Part shown: positions 62,879 through 64,000 of the stretch, in pieces | Position numbering within the stretch: the first letter of the stretch is position 1 | How the letters are laid out: every line of letters starts with the position of its first letter | Origin: Bordetella genomosp. 9 | GTDB taxonomy: Bacteria > Pseudomonadota > Gammaproteobacteria > Burkholderiales > Burkholderiaceae_B | Assembly: GCF_002261425.1 (NCBI RefSeq) | Contig: NZ_NEVJ01000003.1 | Location: forward strand, 124,001 to 188,000 | Direction: 5' to 3' | Length of the DNA: 64,000 bases | The notes under the pieces: model-generated | Database searches by the model: none | What the model saw: only the letters and a program-made list of their open reading frames with translations | Told to the model about the DNA's origin: nothing | Program-made: the position numbers and the translations under genes

Positions 62879-64000
<1,122 letters not shown>

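Overview
The window is GC-rich chromosomal DNA from a beta-proteobacterium. The gene order (a complete fli block, then folC-SPOR-cvpA-purF, glnD-map, rpsB-tsf-pyrH-frr-uppS-cdsA-dxr-rseP-bamA-skp-lpxD-fabZ-lpxA-lpxB-rnhB, then ppsR/ppsA) and the protein sequences fit the family Alcaligenaceae, most likely Bordetella or a close relative such as Achromobacter. This assignment comes from recognising proteins and gene order, not from a search. No tRNA, rRNA, insertion sequence, prophage or CRISPR array was seen. About 64 protein genes are called; the first (chemoreceptor) and last (livM) are cut by the window edges.

Layout. Positions 1-2460 hold the end of a chemoreceptor and a membrane sulfatase/phosphoethanolamine-transferase-like enzyme. 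Positions 2420-21262 are a flagellar cluster. fliLMNOPQR and fliFGHIJK are two minus-strand operons; fliE and an EAL phosphodiesterase gene run divergently; a third minus-strand unit, flaG-fliD-fliS-fliT-(FliK-like)-(FlhB-like)-ycgR, starts from a recognisable sigma-28 promoter. Positions 21397-25815 are folC, a SPOR protein, cvpA and purF. dsbB, a MarC-family gene, glnD and map are on the minus strand. The long plus-strand run 31159-46899 carries translation, UMP kinase, isoprenoid, phospholipid, outer-membrane assembly and lipid A genes. Positions 46949-54852 hold ppsR/ppsA, an Ada-like repair gene, a glutamine amidotransferase, nfeD with a stomatin-like gene, and a diguanylate cyclase. smpB, ratA and rnfH follow. 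Positions 56387-59726 look like a valine-degradation operon behind a perfect 16-bp palindrome. A VIT-family transporter and the start of a liv branched-chain amino acid ABC transporter close the window.

How the parts work together. The flagellar block encodes the export gate, C-ring, export ATPase complex, filament cap and chaperones. It also carries a c-di-GMP control pair, an EAL enzyme that should degrade the messenger and a PilZ/YcgR protein that should sense it; a GGDEF synthase with an inhibitory site lies 38 kb away. The rpsB-to-rnhB run couples growth-linked functions with envelope building. The valine operon and the Liv importer lie side by side.

The most unusual structure is not a gene system. 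Several short tandem repeats (periods 9, 11, 12 and 14 bp) lie in gene junctions. Three have exactly 14-bp periods, and two of those enclose the stop codon of a minus-strand gene. Other points worth checking are a 10-residue duplication in FliN, eleven consecutive G-x3-G steps in FliH, a repeated leader before rpsB, dense palindromes between rpsB and tsf, and an Ada-type protein without its sensor domain. I did not find a convincing new multi-gene system.
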